Positions 53,290-61,144 of a stretch of 64,000 nucleotides of DNA are shown here, piece after piece. The notes beneath the pieces are model-generated. The model made no database searches. It saw only the letters and a list, made by a program, of their open reading frames with translations, and had not been told where the DNA came from. This DNA is from M3007 sp032115775. GTDB taxonomy: Bacteria > Bacteroidota > Bacteroidia > Chitinophagales > Saprospiraceae. The stretch is taken from NCBI GenBank assembly GCA_032115775.1, contig JAUMBL010000023.1:26351-90350 (forward strand), read 5' to 3'. How positions within the stretch are numbered: the first letter of the stretch is position 1; each line of letters starts with the position of its first letter. The position numbers and the translations under genes are program-made.

Positions 53290-54624
53290 CTAGTTTTGTT
53301 CGGTAGCGGCGAGGTTGGCCTGTTTAGCGAGAAACTCTTTAACCCAAGCGGTGGTCACCGATTTGGGGCGTTCGAGTGGCAGGCCGAGTGCGCGCGCCCA
53401 GCATTGGGCGGCCAGCACGCCGAGTGCGCGGCTGACGCCGAAGAGCACCGTGTAGTAGTTATGCTCCTTCATACCGTAGTGCATGAGCAGGGCGCCCGAG
53501 TGCGCGTCCACATTCGGCCAGGGATTTTTGACCTTTCCGAGGCTGGAGAGGATGGGAGGCACCACGTCGAAAATTTTCCAGACGATTTTCACCAAATCGC
53601 TGTCTGAGACATTGTCTTCGGCGAACTGGCGTTGCGCCATAAATCGCGGATCCGGTTTGCGGAGTACGGCGTGGCCGTACCCTGGGATTACGCGGCCGCT
53701 GGCGAGCGTGCTTTTCACATATTCGCTGATTTGTTCACGCGTGGGTTTGGTGGTACCGAGCGTATCCGTCATTTTGATCACCCAGCGGATCACCTCTTGG
53801 TTGGCCAGGCCGTGCAGCGGTCCGGCGAGTGCATTGAGGGCGGCGCTGAACGAGAGATAGGGATCGCTGAGGGTAGAGCCTACGAGGTGCGTGGTATGCG
53901 CGGAGGCGTTGCCCCCCTCGTGGTCGGCGTGGATTGTCAGGAACAGGCGCATATATTCTTTAAAGCCGTTATCCGGGAATCCGAGCATGTGGGCGAAGTT
54001 GCCGCCCCAGTCGAGCGAGATATCCGGCAAAATCTGGTCGCCGTTGTGGTAAATACGGCGGTAGATATACGCGGCGATGCGCGGCAGGCGGGCTACGAGG
54101 TTCATGGTATCTTCGTAGGTAGCATCCCAGTACTCGCTTTTATTCATGCCGGCATTATACCGTTGTGCGAACATACTGGTATTTTGCATGGCCATGACGG
54201 CGACCGAGAGTTGGGTCATGGGGTGCGCGTCCAAGGGCAGGTTATCTATGGCTTTGAACACGTGTTCTGGGATATTTGCGCGGCGCACCCAGTTTTCGGT
54301 GAGCCATTTCACCTGTTCTTTGGTTGGAACATCTCCCACGAGCATCAGCCAGAAGAGGCCTTCGGGAAGCGGTTCCTTACCGTTGGGCGCAGTTGGGAGT
54401 TTTTCCCGGAGTTCGGGAATGGAATAGCCGCGGAATCGGATGCCCTCTTCTGCGTCCAGGAGCGAGGTTTCCCAGATCATAGAGGTGATATCGCGCATGC
54501 CGCCGTACATCTGTTCGATGCGCACATCATCCACGATCGTATCGCCGTGTTCTTTGAGCAGGTCTTTTACTTCTTTACCCAGTGCCTGCGATTTTTCGAA
54601 AAAAAGTTGCTTTAGCGTATCCAT
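53290..54624 (-). CDS. gltA: Citrate synthase, eukaryotic-type (Si)
   Basis: 444 aa. The three catalytic residues are in conserved contexts: ADHEGGNASAHTTHLVG (first His), PGYGHAVLRKPDPR (second His) and WPNVDAHSGALL (Asp). The mitochondrial-like length and SxDPYLSFSAALNALAGPLHGLANQEV place it in the eukaryote-like class found in many Bacteroidota rather than the allosteric enterobacterial type. It condenses oxaloacetate and acetyl-CoA in the TCA cycle. Same strand as the downstream TPR gene. Confidence 0.96.
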   Translation of the reverse strand: MDTLKQLFFEKSQALGKEVKDLLKEHGDTIVDDVRIEQMYGGMRDITSMIWETSLLDAEEGIRFRGYSIPELREKLPTAPNGKEPLPEGLFWLMLVGDVPTKEQVKWLTENWVRRANIPEHVFKAIDNLPLDAHPMTQLSVAVMAMQNTSMFAQRYNAGMNKSEYWDATYEDTMNLVARLPRIAAYIYRRIYHNGDQILPDISLDWGGNFAHMLGFPDNGFKEYMRLFLTIHADHEGGNASAHTTHLVGSTLSDPYLSFSAALNALAGPLHGLANQEVIRWVIKMTDTLGTTKPTREQISEYVKSTLASGRVIPGYGHAVLRKPDPRFMAQRQFAEDNVSDSDLVKIVWKIFDVVPPILSSLGKVKNPWPNVDAHSGALLMHYGMKEHNYYTVLFGVSRALGVLAAQCWARALGLPLERPKSVTTAWVKEFLAKQANLAATEQN

Positions 54625-54704
54625 GAAAAATAATAAGGAATAATAAAAAGGTTAGGAGTGACGGCAGTTTGGTTACAGGGCCATTTAACTGTTATATGCA
54701 AGGA

Positions 54705-54866
54705 GTAACTACTTAGCCGGCTCGCTGTCTGGCCCAAAAAGTCTCATTTTCCGCCATACTTCGCAATTTTTCTTGACCGTAGCGCTGCTACGGCCTGCAA
54801 AAAATCGCTTCGTCTGGCAAAAAATGGATCCTTTTTTGTCTCAGACGCGACCGGCTAAGTAGTTAC
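54705..54866. mobile_element. Family B element, 162-bp form, with perfect 8-bp target duplication
   Basis: Ends are a perfect 16-bp inverted repeat (GTAACTACTTAGCCGG and complement). TGCAAGGA occurs immediately before (54697-54704) and after (54867-54874). The centre holds a CCGTAGC-GCT-GCTACGG hairpin, and the two halves are imperfect complements over the whole length, so the element folds as one long hairpin. No coding capacity. The 535-bp gap 54625-55159 contains only this element and the terminator at 55002. Confidence 0.92.
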
Positions 54867-55001
54867 TGCAAGGATAAAATGCGCCGCGAAGTTACGCTTT
54901 TGGCGTGGGCGCGGCAATTTTTCCTGCATCTTAACGTAAAAATCGGCTTGATAGCGTGTCGGAAAAGGGCAAATATGGAATTTATGCGATTCGGTGGGTA
55001 C

Positions 55002-55045
55002 AAAAAAAGCGAAGCGGCGCCCCAGTCAGGGGAGCGGCTTCGCTT
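55002..55045 (-). terminator. Intrinsic terminator of the DUF3276 gene
   Basis: Read on the minus strand, AAGCGAAGC (55037-55045) pairs with GCTTCGCTT (55007-55015), with a CCCC/GGGG inner stem, and is followed by a T-run (55002-55008). It is 115 bp after the stop codon. Confidence 0.8.
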
Positions 55046-55159
55046 GCGTATTTATCCGGCGTATGTGCGGGGGCATTTCAACAGATCGGAAAAGGCAAGG
55101 GATGCGCCAATTTGACTTGGTGAAAAAAACCGTACCCATGGTGAGAGACTGACTTGGTT

Positions 55160-55678
55160 TTACCAGTCCATCTCGTCCTCATTTTTTTTGCCGCCGTCTT
55201 TCCCGTACTGTTCGTCGTCTTCGGGGGAATCGTTTCGATCACCCTCTTCATCTTCCGGAAAGCGGTTTTGCGCTTCCCATTCGGCTTGGCGGCGGTCGAA
55301 TTCTTCATAATCAAAATCGGGCATAAGTTCCGTTTTGACATGTTGCACGACCTCGTTGAGCGATGCTGCGAAGCGGTTGAAGTCCTCTTTATAGAGGAAA
55401 ATCTTGTGGCGCTTGTAGCCGAAGCCGTCTTCCCGCCGGGTGCTTTCTGTGATCGTGATAAAAAAGTCGTTGGCGCGGGTTTTGCGCACATCGAAGAAGT
55501 AGGTGCGGCGTTTGCCGGCGCGCACGCGTTTGGAGAAAACGCTTTCTTCCAGGTCGCGGTCGCCGCCGCGCTCCCGGAAACCGCCGCGTTCGCGAAACTC
55601 ACCGCGATCCCGGGCGCCGCCCTGGTCGCGGTCGCGGGAATCGCCCCGGTCTCTCCGCTTGAAATATCCGTATTCCAC
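55160..55678 (-). CDS. PUR-alpha-like nucleic-acid-binding protein (DUF3276) with RG-rich N-terminus
   Basis: 172 aa. Residues 8-41 are an Arg/Gly/Asp-rich repeat region (RDRGDSRDRDQGG, RDRGEFRERGGFRERGG). The PUR domain (about 46-120) reads VFSKRVRAGKRRTYFFDVRKTRANDFFITITES, then HKIFLYKEDFNRFAASLNEVV. A strongly acidic tail (EDEEGDRNDSPEDDEQ) ends the protein. PUR domains bind single-stranded DNA or RNA. The RG-rich extension resembles disordered RGG tails of RNA-binding proteins. Cytosolic, own terminator. Confidence 0.9.
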   Translation of the reverse strand: MEYGYFKRRDRGDSRDRDQGGARDRGEFRERGGFRERGGDRDLEESVFSKRVRAGKRRTYFFDVRKTRANDFFITITESTRREDGFGYKRHKIFLYKEDFNRFAASLNEVVQHVKTELMPDFDYEEFDRRQAEWEAQNRFPEDEEGDRNDSPEDDEQYGKDGGKKNEDEMDW

Positions 55679-55833
55679 TGTTAAGAGTGCTTAATAATGA
55701 CAGGTTAGTTTGAACACGAATGCAAAGGTATTTTTTTTGATAAACTTTGCGCAATTATTATTCAAAATATGTAGCGTATTTGCTAATTATGTATGCGGCT
55801 TACATATAAGTGCGGTTACAATTTGATTTGCTA

Positions 55834-57534
55834 TCATTTACTGGAAAACCGGATTTTCCCGCCAACGATCGTATAGCGCACCTCTGCCTGCAGCATAGAA
55901 TCTACCGGGCATTGGAGGAGATTTGCGGACCAGACAGTGACGTCGGCCCGCTTGCCTTTTTCGAGGCTGCCTTTTTCATGTTCCTCGAAGGCGGCGCGGG
56001 CGTTCCAGCGGGTGTAGGACAGGAGGGCTTCTTCGCGCGACATGGCCTGTTCGGGGTAGAAGGCGATCGGATTGTCGGGGCGTTTGCGGGTGACGCTTGC
56101 GTACAGGCAGGCGCGCGGGTCGGCGTCTTCCACGGGTGTGTCGGTGCCGTTGGCGAGTTGGGCGCCGCTGTCGATCAGGTCGCGCCAGACGTATGCACCG
56201 CTTCGGGCGCGTTCTGCCCCCAGGCGTTTTTCCACGAAGGGCGCGTCGCTGGTACAATGGATGGCCTGCATGGAGGCGACCACGCCTTGTTGGGCGAATC
56301 GGGGGATATCTTCCGGGGCGATATGTTGCGCGTGTTCCACGCGCCACCGTGCGTCCTTTCCGGGTGCGTACTGTTCGAATATGCGGAGCGTTTCGCGGTT
56401 TGCGCGGTCGCCGATCGCATGCACGCAAAACTGCATGCCGCGGTCGCGGCAGGCGGCGGCGATGGCGGCGAGGGTATCGGCCGGGGTAACGTTTTGTCCG
56501 GTGAAACCGGGTTTATCATTGTACGGTTCGAGGAGCCAGGCGCCGTAAGAGCCTAGGGCGCCGTCGAGATAGGCCTTCACGGCGCGCACCGTGCAGTAGC
56601 CGTCGCCCAGTCCGATTTGCGGGAAAGCGGCGAGGCGGTCGAGTTCGGCCACGGGCGGTTGGGCCACCATGATCCAGAGCCGGAGATCGAGTTTGCCGTT
56701 TTCTGCGAGGCGTTTGTACTGCTCGATTTCCCAGAAGCTGCTGCCGGCGTCCTGGAAGGAACAAATACCGTTAGACAGGCATTTGGCGCTTGCGGCGCGG
56801 ACGGACTGGTCGAAATCGGCTTGTTTTTGGGCTTCGGAGCGTTGGTTTTTCCACATTTCGAGGGGGCGCTCGATCAGGAGCATGGCATTTTCTTCGAAAA
56901 CGCCGGTGAGCCTTCCGGCGGCGTCGCGTACGATTCGGCCGCCGACGGGATCGGGCGTTTCGCGGGAAATACCGGCGCGATCCATCGCTTGCCGGTTCGC
57001 GAGGAGCGCGTGGCCGCTGGCGTGGTGGAATACGACCGGGTGGTCGGGGGTGGCCGCGCTGAGGGCGTCGTGGAAGGGATAGCCGTTTACGACGGGCCCT
57101 GCATCCTGGTTCCATTTTTCCTGGTGCCAGCCCCGCCCTTCTATCCAGGCACCTTTGGGCGTTGCGGCGGCTTTTTCGCCGGCGAGGCGGACGATCTCCT
57201 GCCAGCTTTTCGTGGGCATGAGGTTCAGATTTTGGAGTGCGCGGCCCAGAGCGCTGAAGTGTCCGTGCCCTTCGATGAATCCGGGCGTGACGAACGCGCC
57301 GTGCAGTTGGATGATTTGGGTGCTATCGGACGCGAAGGCCTGGGCGCCGGCATTGTCGCCCACGAACAGGATGCGTTCTCCGCGCATGGCGACGGCTTCG
57401 GCCGTCGGCTGCAGGCTGTCGGCCGTCCATACGGTTCCATTCAGCAGGATAAGGGTGGCTTTGTCAGCCGGTTTATTTGGGGTACAGGCAGCGGCGAGCA
57501 GGAGCAGCACCGCCGGGAGGATGCAATAACGCAT
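55834..57534 (-). CDS. Amidohydrolase lipoprotein (YtcJ-like)
   Basis: 566 aa. A lipobox follows the signal peptide (LLLLAAAC). The amidohydrolase core has GFIEGHGHF (metal-binding HxH), KAYLDGALGSYGAWL, the HAIGDRANR and RVEHAQHI histidines, and NGTDTPVEDADPRACLYASVTRK near the end. This matches YtcJ-like metal-dependent hydrolases, which act on amides or imines of unknown identity. Unusually for the family it carries a lipoprotein signal, implying membrane-anchored periplasmic activity. It lies 26 bp downstream of the hydrolase gene at 57.6 kb, likely as an operon. Confidence 0.9.
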   Translation of the reverse strand: MRYCILPAVLLLLAAACTPNKPADKATLILLNGTVWTADSLQPTAEAVAMRGERILFVGDNAGAQAFASDSTQIIQLHGAFVTPGFIEGHGHFSALGRALQNLNLMPTKSWQEIVRLAGEKAAATPKGAWIEGRGWHQEKWNQDAGPVVNGYPFHDALSAATPDHPVVFHHASGHALLANRQAMDRAGISRETPDPVGGRIVRDAAGRLTGVFEENAMLLIERPLEMWKNQRSEAQKQADFDQSVRAASAKCLSNGICSFQDAGSSFWEIEQYKRLAENGKLDLRLWIMVAQPPVAELDRLAAFPQIGLGDGYCTVRAVKAYLDGALGSYGAWLLEPYNDKPGFTGQNVTPADTLAAIAAACRDRGMQFCVHAIGDRANRETLRIFEQYAPGKDARWRVEHAQHIAPEDIPRFAQQGVVASMQAIHCTSDAPFVEKRLGAERARSGAYVWRDLIDSGAQLANGTDTPVEDADPRACLYASVTRKRPDNPIAFYPEQAMSREEALLSYTRWNARAAFEEHEKGSLEKGKRADVTVWSANLLQCPVDSMLQAEVRYTIVGGKIRFSSK

Positions 57535-57560
57535 GGGGAAAAAAATACGTGGTGAAAGAA

Positions 57561-58400
57561 TCAGGCGATTTGGATTTGCCCGAGCGTATCCGGCGCCGGG
57601 GTTTCGTGCAGGATATCGTACAGCAAATCGTGGTATTCGGGGTAATCGGGCAGGTTATTGTGGCCTGCGCCGGGGATGGGATGGAGTTGGACGGTTTGGG
57701 GCGCCAGTTTCTGCAACATACGGCTTTGTCGGATGGGAAAAAGGCGATCGCGCACGCCGTGCAGGATATGCACCGGGCATTGCACCTTGGTGAGGAAGCG
57801 GTCGGTGCGAATGGGATAGCGCAGCAGCCATTGCAGGGGCAGCCAGAATCCGAACCGGCGCGCGTTGTACAGAAAAGAGTAATAGGGGCAATCGAGGATC
57901 AGGAGCCGCGGGTGGTTCCAGGAGGCGATGCGCGTCGCCAGTCCGCTGCCCAGCGATCGTCCGTACAGGACGATCTGGCTTTCCGGGTACTGCGCGGAGA
58001 GCCATTTGTAGGCCTGCTGCAGGTCGCTGAACAGGATTGATTCCGTTCGCCGTCCTTTGCTTTTGCCGAAGCCGCGATAATCGAGAATAAAGAAATCAAA
58101 GCCTTTGCCAATAAAATCCTTGGCAAATTTTCCCCATCCCTTGATGCTACGCGAGTTGCCTTTAATATAAAACACCACGCCGCGGCTGTTGGGCACCCGG
58201 AAATGCAGGGCATTTACCCGGCCGCCGTCCTCCATATCGAAGTCCACCTCCCGGAAAGGGAAGGGATACTGAAACTTAAACCAGCTGGGCAGCCGTTCCG
58301 GCCGAAAGAAAAAATAGTCCTGCCCGAAATAAAACAGGACGCATAACGCGGCGTAAAGGGCTGCGATCCAGGGTAAAAGTATGGCCGGCCAGGTTTGCAT
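57561..58400 (-). CDS. Alpha/beta hydrolase with divergent oxyanion region
   Basis: 279 aa. An N-terminal hydrophobic helix (ILLPWIAALYAALCVLFYFG) anchors it in the membrane. The core parallels the protein at 47.6 kb: GVVFYIKGNSRSIKGW, FFILDYRGFGKSKG, nucleophile elbow YGRSLGSGLA, acid region VHILHGVRDRLFPI and His in GAGHNNLPDY. The usual HGN at the oxyanion site is KGN here. Substrate unknown. First gene of a probable two-gene operon with the amidohydrolase. Confidence 0.88.
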   Translation of the reverse strand: MQTWPAILLPWIAALYAALCVLFYFGQDYFFFRPERLPSWFKFQYPFPFREVDFDMEDGGRVNALHFRVPNSRGVVFYIKGNSRSIKGWGKFAKDFIGKGFDFFILDYRGFGKSKGRRTESILFSDLQQAYKWLSAQYPESQIVLYGRSLGSGLATRIASWNHPRLLILDCPYYSFLYNARRFGFWLPLQWLLRYPIRTDRFLTKVQCPVHILHGVRDRLFPIRQSRMLQKLAPQTVQLHPIPGAGHNNLPDYPEYHDLLYDILHETPAPDTLGQIQIA

Positions 58401-58585
58401 TCAGCTAATGTAAGATCAAATTGGAAACGTGCGCGGAATAAATTTGCGAGGTGGGGGCGGGAACCGCGGCAAATATTCCGAATTTTGCCGGGTAATTTGT
58501 ACTTGCTTTGAACGCCTCCTTCCATTTTTTGCTCCAGATTCCGGCTCAGGTTGCCGGTAATTTACGCCTTTTTTGGTCGAACCGG

Positions 58586-59734
58586 ATGTATCGGTCTATC
58601 GGACTTGTATTTGCCGCCGACAGCTTTATGTTCGGCAGTTGGGTCACGCATATCCCCCACGTAAAAAGCGTGCTTGGGCTGAACGATGCGCAGTTGGGAC
58701 TGGCTTTGTTCGGACTGCCGCTGGGCTTGCTGGCCGCCAACCCGATTTCGCCGCGTTTGATTGCGCGGTTCGGGCTGGCGCCGGCCACCAATGTGAGCGC
58801 GGTGCTGATGGCGCTTTGTTTTGCATTGCCTATCTGGATGCCGGAACGCTGGACACTCTTGGGCGCGCTCTTCCTCACCGGCGCGGCGATTGCGGTACTG
58901 AATGTGGCAATGAATACCTGTGCGACCAATATCGAGCGGGCGGAGGGCGTGCACATCATGTCCACCTGCCACGGCATGTGGAGCGTGGGTGGTGTGGTGG
59001 GTTCTGCCGGTTCGGCGGCGATGATTGCCGTCGGCGTGGCGCCCTGGTTGCACCTGACTGCGGCGGGTCTGCTTGTCGCCGCGGGCGCCTGGGGCAGGCT
59101 TCGTCCGGTCATCGCGCAGGTTCCGGACGAGCAGCGGCAGGCGGCGTTGCGCGCCGGGACGCCCGGATTCGTTTGGCCCAACCGGGCGTTATTGCTGATG
59201 ATCTACATTGGGCTGACCGTCAGTTTTTGCGAGGGGGTGGCGTTCGATTGGAGCGCGGTGTATTTGCGCGATCGTTTGGGCGCCGAGGCGCAAACGGCCG
59301 CATTGGGTTTTACGTTTTTCTCCTTTTCTATGATGGCGATGCGGTTCACCGGCGATGCGCTCATTCCGTATGTGGGCGAGCGGCGACTGCTGTACTTTAC
59401 CGCCGGCGCTTCTGCGCTGGCGTTGGCGGTCATCATCCTGGCGCCGTCGCCGACGGCGGGTTTGCTCGGTTTCCTGATGCTGGGCGCCGGCGTAGCGCTG
59501 GGCGCCCCGATCCTGTTCAACGCCTCGGCCCGGGTGGAGGGCTATGCGCAGGGCGCCGGGTTGGCGACCTATGCGACGTATAGTTTCCTGGGATTTCTGA
59601 TCGGGCCGCCGGCCATCGGCTGGCTGGCGGAGATTCGGGGGTTTTCGTTTGCTTTTTCTTGCACGGCGGCGTTGGCATTGTCTGCAGCGGCGGCTGTTTT
59701 TTTACTTAAAAACACCCGCAAGTCGCAAAAGTAA
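58586..59734 (+). CDS. MFS transporter (YbjJ-like)
   Basis: About 382 aa from the ATG at 58586 (MYRSIGLVFAADSFMFGSWVTHIPHVK); the longer frame begins with TTG at 58508 and adds a 26-residue stretch outside the family pattern. The opening helix, the VLGLNDAQLGLALFGLPLGLLAANPISPRLIARFG segment and CHGMWSVGGVVGSAG are characteristic of YbjJ-type carriers. Twelve helices are expected. Substrate unknown. It ends five bases from the stop of the convergent kdsD gene. Confidence 0.88.
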   Translation: MYRSIGLVFAADSFMFGSWVTHIPHVKSVLGLNDAQLGLALFGLPLGLLAANPISPRLIARFGLAPATNVSAVLMALCFALPIWMPERWTLLGALFLTGAAIAVLNVAMNTCATNIERAEGVHIMSTCHGMWSVGGVVGSAGSAAMIAVGVAPWLHLTAAGLLVAAGAWGRLRPVIAQVPDEQRQAALRAGTPGFVWPNRALLLMIYIGLTVSFCEGVAFDWSAVYLRDRLGAEAQTAALGFTFFSFSMMAMRFTGDALIPYVGERRLLYFTAGASALALAVIILAPSPTAGLLGFLMLGAGVALGAPILFNASARVEGYAQGAGLATYATYSFLGFLIGPPAIGWLAEIRGFSFAFSCTAALALSAAAAVFLLKNTRKSQK

Positions 59735-59739
59735 CCCCC

Positions 59740-60720
59740 CTATACAATCCCCTCCTTGAGCAAGTCGTGTAGGTGCACAAATCCGAGGTACGCCTGATCC
59801 TGGAGCACGGGCAATTGGGTAATGGAATGTTCGCGCATTTGTGCGAGCGCTTCGACGGCGAGCGCGTCCGGGCCGATGGTTCTGGGGTGTGTAGTCATAA
59901 TATCTGCGGCGGCGGTGTGGAGCAGATCTACCGGACTGCTCAGCATTCGGCGCAGATCGCCGTCGGTGATAATTCCGCAGAGTCGGTCGTCGGCATCCAA
60001 GACGGCGGTGGCGCCGAGGCGATTGGCGCTGATTTCAAGAATCACTTCCTGCAGGGAGGCGTCTGGTCCGACGGCTGGGCGGCCGTGGTGCGGGTAGAGG
60101 TCGCCGACGCGCAGGTACAGTTGTTTCCCCAAGGCGCCGCCGGGGTGGAAGCGGGCGAAATCACCGGGCGAGAAACCGCGCAGGGTGAGCAAGGCGACGG
60201 CGAGCGCGTCGCCGAGCGCCATTTGAGCGGTGGTACTGGCTGTGGGCGCCAGGTTGTTTGGATCCGCTTCCGCCTCAATGGGCGTCCAGAGCACCCAGTC
60301 GGCCAAAATAGCCAGGGTAGAATTTCGGTTGGCCGTCATGGCTACGAGCCGGTTGCCGAAGTTGCGCACCAGCGGCGCCAGCACCTTTATTTCAGGCGTT
60401 TCGCCGCTTTTAGAAATGCACAATACGATATCCTCCGGCTGCACCATACCGAGGTCGCCGTGGATGGCATCGGCGGCATGGAGGAATAAAGCCGGCGCGC
60501 CGGTGGAATTCAGCGTGGCGACTATTTTTTGCGCCACGATCGCGCTTTTCCCGATCCCGGTCACGACCAGGCGGCCGCGCCCCGCCGCCACGGCTTCCAC
60601 CGCAGCGAGGAAATCTTCCGTCTCCCCCAAACTTTTAGCGAGTTTTTGGAGCGTTTCCGCTTCAATTTCAATCGTTTGACACGCTGCGCGCAAAATGGGG
60701 GACTCCTGCCGGTTGATCAT
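59740..60720 (-). CDS. kdsD: Arabinose-5-phosphate isomerase (KpsF/GutQ)
   Basis: 326 aa from the ATG at 60718-60720 (MINRQESPILRAACQTIEIEAETL). The SIS domain carries VTGIGKSAIVAQKI, the CISKSGETPEIKVLAPL phosphosugar loop, HAADAIHGDLG and ARFHPGGALGKQL. Two CBS domains follow (DASLQEVILEISANRLGATAVLD and ITDGDLRRM; then HPRTIGPDALAVEALAQMREHSITQLPVL). It converts ribulose-5-phosphate to arabinose-5-phosphate for KDO synthesis in LPS. An open extension upstream to 60891 is not part of the family. Confidence 0.94.
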   Translation of the reverse strand: MINRQESPILRAACQTIEIEAETLQKLAKSLGETEDFLAAVEAVAAGRGRLVVTGIGKSAIVAQKIVATLNSTGAPALFLHAADAIHGDLGMVQPEDIVLCISKSGETPEIKVLAPLVRNFGNRLVAMTANRNSTLAILADWVLWTPIEAEADPNNLAPTASTTAQMALGDALAVALLTLRGFSPGDFARFHPGGALGKQLYLRVGDLYPHHGRPAVGPDASLQEVILEISANRLGATAVLDADDRLCGIITDGDLRRMLSSPVDLLHTAAADIMTTHPRTIGPDALAVEALAQMREHSITQLPVLQDQAYLGFVHLHDLLKEGIV

Positions 60721-61144
60721 ATTTATCAAAATAATATTCTTAATTTTCTGCTTATTCAACGCCGGGGCAAAATTAAATCCGGAATGCCGCGAAAATTGTA
60801 TAAAAATTAAAATAAAAAATCCGCGCGGTTTTTTTGTGAAAATTTTTATATCTTTGGCGTCTTTTTTGAAAAGCCCTTTGCGGCTGGTCAAAAAAGTGTG
60901 CCTGTTAAGTTGGGTTGGTTGCTTTGCAGTCGGGATTTTTTGCCGTTTAAATCGTTTTTTTTAGGTCGTCTGTTGTTTTTCGACCCAAAAAACGGCGAAA
61001 AATCGGTATTTTCAGATCAAACAGCGCGCAGAACAGGTCGTTGGGATTTTTTAACTTTTCATTTCATTGAAAAAGCCGATCTTGAGCAGCCGCAATCGCG
61101 GTTTGGAGAACAAAAGGTTTTTATCATTAAGGTTTAATAGCAAT
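60721..61144. other. Divergent intergenic region between kdsD and recQ
   Basis: 424 bp, AT-rich near kdsD. TATCTTTG at 60849-60856 is a plausible plus-strand -7 box, but it would give a recQ leader of almost 290 nt. A TTG at 61067 opens a frame into recQ; its first 26 residues do not resemble the family. No palindromic element of family A or B is present. Confidence 0.55.

Noticed and set aside
54879..55115. 78-codon open frame after the 162-bp family B element
   Set aside because: It runs through the terminator hairpin of the opposite gene and has no family resemblance.
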